Assembly (NCBI GenBank): GCA_025357975.1
Contig: JANYKY010000217.1
Location: forward strand, 1-7,726
Direction: 5' to 3'
DNA: 7,726 bases
From: Gemmatimonadaceae bacterium
Lineage (GTDB): Bacteria; Gemmatimonadota; Gemmatimonadetes; Gemmatimonadales; Gemmatimonadaceae
Made by a program: the position numbers and the translations under genes. Under the pieces are notes generated by a model. That model did not search any database and was not told the origin of the DNA. It saw nothing but the letters and a program-made list of their open reading frames with translations. Position 1 is the first letter of the stretch, and each line of letters starts with the position of its first letter. This document shows, one piece after another, positions 6,062 to 7,726 of the stretch.

Positions 6062-7207
6062 CTAGAAGAGGTGCCCTACCCAGCCGCCAACGAAATATCC
6101 CACAATCGCGACGCCCAACCCCACCACGAACATATCCAGCCCTGAACGGAATACGCTCCTTCCCGTAAACACCGACCGCGCAGCGCCAACGAAGAAGTGC
6201 GAGAGCATCGAAAAACCAAACGACAGAACAATCGCAGTCACTCCCTTCGCTAGCAGAAAAGGAAGGACAGGTATGACCGCGCCAAATGCAGTCGCCAGTC
6301 CAGTGACCCATCCTTCCCTGAATGGTGTCGTCGTCTGCTCGCCGATTTTGAGCTCTTCCTGCACCTGCTCCTCGAGCATCCGCTCAGGATTCGCCATCAC
6401 CTCAGTCGCAAGCGCGTGAGCGGCCGCCTGATCCATGCCTTTCGTTTCGTAAATCAGCGCCAGCTCATCGCGCTCGATCTCCGGCATGAGCGCAACCTCA
6501 TCGCGCTCCATCGCAATCTCGTAATCGTAAACTTCCCGCTCACTCTTTGCGGCGAGATATCCACTGGACCCCATCGATAACGAGTCGGCAATCAGGCCCG
6601 CAACTCCGGCAACGATGACCGCATGCTGCGATAACGCCGACGCGCCAATCACACCCGCAACCAGACCGAAGTTGGCGGTCAGTCCATCGTTGAATCCATA
6701 CACGACGTTGCGCAGGAAGCCGCCCGATTCGGTGCGATGCCACGGCTCTCCACTCTTGCCTGCAATTCCCGCGAGAGTCATCGCGTGATCCGCGGATTCC
6801 TTTGCGAGCGTCAGCGCTTCTCCGCCACCCGGTGCGCCCGTCGCGGTCGCGCGATGCATGTCGAGGTACGCCTTGACCTCGCGACCCTCTTCTTCCAGCA
6901 ACATCGGCAACAAAAATCCGGGACCAAACATCCTTCCCAGGCGAGCAAGCATTCGTGCTCGCGTGCTGGGACGAAATGACCGGGGCGGACGCCCGTGCTG
7001 CTCCATCAGGTTTCCCCAGACTACAACATGCCGGTCCTCGACATCCGCCAACCGTGCATAGATATCTTTTTTCTTCGCGTCGGGTTCGGATGCGGACAGA
7101 ATCCGATACAGATAGGCCGCATCCGCCTCGTCCTGCCAGTGATGCTCGAAAGCGTGGACGTCGGGGTCGGCCTTCGCTCCTCGCTGCGGATCCAGGGTTG
7201 TCGCCAT
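6062..7207 (-). CDS. mbfA: MbfA-type fusion: ferritin-like di-iron domain plus VIT1-type iron/manganese transporter
   Basis: A 381-residue membrane protein. The N-terminal ferritin-like domain spans about 15-150 and carries candidate di-iron ligands: E27, E57 and H60 (VEDRH), E105-E107 and E110 in an acidic helix, and E137 with H141. The C-terminal VIT1 (DUF125/CCC1) domain begins at about 165 with YGFNDGLTANFGLVAGVIGA. It has about five membrane segments (about 173-192, 195-217, 303-320, 322-345, 357-378). Between the second and third is an acidic cytoplasmic helical hairpin (about 222-290: RDEVALMPEIERDE, then EEQVQEELKIGEQ) of the metal-collecting type known in plant VIT1. Characterised MbfA proteins of rhizobia/agrobacteria have the same order and export iron from the cytoplasm, protecting against iron and peroxide stress. 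Export here is inferred from that. Upstream of the ATG at 7207 only a weak GAG is seen. No Fur- or Irr-like box was recognised. Confidence 0.9.
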   Translation of the reverse strand: MATTLDPQRGAKADPDVHAFEHHWQDEADAAYLYRILSASEPDAKKKDIYARLADVEDRHVVVWGNLMEQHGRPPRSFRPSTRARMLARLGRMFGPGFLLPMLLEEEGREVKAYLDMHRATATGAPGGGEALTLAKESADHAMTLAGIAGKSGEPWHRTESGGFLRNVVYGFNDGLTANFGLVAGVIGASALSQHAVIVAGVAGLIADSLSMGSSGYLAAKSEREVYDYEIAMERDEVALMPEIERDELALIYETKGMDQAAAHALATEVMANPERMLEEQVQEELKIGEQTTTPFREGWVTGLATAFGAVIPVLPFLLAKGVTAIVLSFGFSMLSHFFVGAARSVFTGRSVFRSGLDMFVVGLGVAIVGYFVGGWVGHLF

Positions 7208-7278
7208 GTCTCAAATATGCCCGTGGTAAGCTTGTCGCGGCACCGGCAACCATCGACGAGTAGGCGACTGTCATACCG

Positions 7279-7295
7279 TTAACGAGCCACGTTAA
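7279..7295. promoter_or_regulatory. Palindrome in the mbfA/PDZ-protein divergent promoter region
   Basis: TTAACG (7279-7284) and CGTTAA (7290-7295) are perfect 6-bp arms around a 5-base spacer. They lie in the 100-bp gap between two divergent genes, 13 bases before the PDZ-protein start. This could be an operator for either gene. It does not resemble a Fur box. The remaining gap sequence shows no clear promoter. Confidence 0.35.
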
Positions 7296-7307
7296 ACAGA
7301 GATCACA

Positions 7308-7726
7308 ATGCGAAGAATAGTTTCAATCCTTACAGGCGCGGCAGCCGCGCTTGCCACCGCCGGAGCCCTCTCGGCCCAGCAGCCCGAACGCCGCAAAGAT
7401 GCCTCACCACCGCCCAGCCGCGAAGGGCCCCGCGGAACGGTTTGCTACAGCACCGATACGGAACGAACCAGTTGCCGGACGATCTTGAACCTGTCACCTG
7501 ATTCGGTGATGACAAAACGTGCGGCCCTCGGACTGGAGCTCAGTCCAACCGGGAGCATGCGTGACACTATTGGCGTGTTCGTCGCGCGAGTTACGCCGAA
7601 AGGTCCCGCGGAAAACGCCGGCATCGTTGAAGGCGACCGAATTGTGTCGATGAACGGCGTGGATCTTCGCGTAAATTCTGCAGACGCCGGCGACAGTTAT
7701 GCGAGCGATCTCCCAACTCGCCGTCT
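7308..7726 (+). CDS. Secreted PDZ-domain protein, N-terminal fragment
   Basis: It is open from the ATG at 7308 to the window edge, 139 codons without a stop, so the C-terminus is missing. A Sec signal peptide is clear: MRRIVSIL, then an Ala-rich hydrophobic core, with probable cleavage after ALSA at residue 23. A Pro/charged linker follows (24-42), then a short region with two cysteines (C46, C56) that may form a disulfide. A PDZ domain begins at about 73. ALGLEL resembles the carboxylate-binding loop, and GVFVARVTPKGPAENAGIVEGDRI (89-112), then SMNGVDL, is the classical PDZ core. PDZ domains of this type bind C-terminal or exposed peptide ends in envelope proteases and quality-control factors. 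Whether a protease or second PDZ domain follows cannot be seen. A weak GAGA lies upstream. Divergence from mbfA may be incidental. Confidence 0.85.
   Translation, partial: MRRIVSILTGAAAALATAGALSAQQPERRKDASPPPSREGPRGTVCYSTDTERTSCRTILNLSPDSVMTKRAALGLELSPTGSMRDTIGVFVARVTPKGPAENAGIVEGDRIVSMNGVDLRVNSADAGDSYASDLPTRR

Noticed and set aside
5876..6145. Small plus-strand open frame (89 codons) crossing the second repeat element
   Set aside because: It runs through the interior hairpin, the repeat arm and antisense of the mbfA-type C-terminus. There is no ribosome binding site or recognisable product.
6540..7274. 244-codon minus-strand open frame overlapping the mbfA-type gene in another frame
   Set aside because: Its composition is Arg/Ser/Gly-rich with no domain pattern, while the overlapping frame gives a clear ferritin-VIT protein.
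7208..7307. Fur- or Irr-type iron box upstream of the mbfA-type gene
   Set aside because: No sequence close to the usual Fur or ICE patterns was found by eye on either strand. Only the TTAACG/CGTTAA palindrome stands out.

Overview
The window looks like ordinary chromosomal DNA of a moderately high-GC, diderm (Gram-negative-type) bacterium. No plasmid, phage or transposase gene is visible. Exported proteins, a Tat-type leader, a methyl-accepting chemotaxis protein and a secreted PDZ protein fit a free-living, possibly motile organism. The PDZ protein style, the LeuRS subtype and the dispersed intergenic repeats remind me of Gemmatimonadota or related soil phyla, but that placement is an impression and was not tested.

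Layout, left to right. (1) Positions 1-251, minus: the N-terminal part of aspartate ammonia-lyase (aspA), cut by the window edge. (2) A 62-bp divergent intergenic region with a 7-bp-arm inverted repeat. (3) 314-1435, plus: a Tat-exported asparaginase of the glycosylasparaginase / Asparaginase_2 family. (4) 1436-1732: a 282-bp inverted-repeat element flanked by a 5-bp direct repeat. (5) 1733-3220, minus: a methyl-accepting chemotaxis protein with almost no periplasmic sensor. (6) 3261-5726, plus: leucyl-tRNA synthetase (leuS), head-to-head with the MCP gene. (7) 5727-6061: a second, larger inverted-repeat pair of the same repeat family, with an inner hairpin and a possible terminator. (8) 6062-7207, minus: an MbfA-type protein, a ferritin-like di-iron domain fused to a VIT1-type transporter domain. 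(9) 7208-7307: a divergent promoter region with a palindrome. (10) 7308-7726, plus: a secreted PDZ-domain protein cut by the window edge.

The genes do not form one pathway. The one clear functional pair is asparaginase and aspartase (Asn to Asp to fumarate plus ammonia), arranged divergently. The least ordinary signal is non-coding. Both convergent gene junctions (asparaginase/MCP and leuS/mbfA) carry inverted pairs of one repeat that begins ACTGCAnTTrGACGCAGAG. Arms are about 61-84 bp around unrelated interiors of about 155 bp. One copy retains what looks like a target-site duplication, which suggests a non-autonomous MITE-like mobile element.
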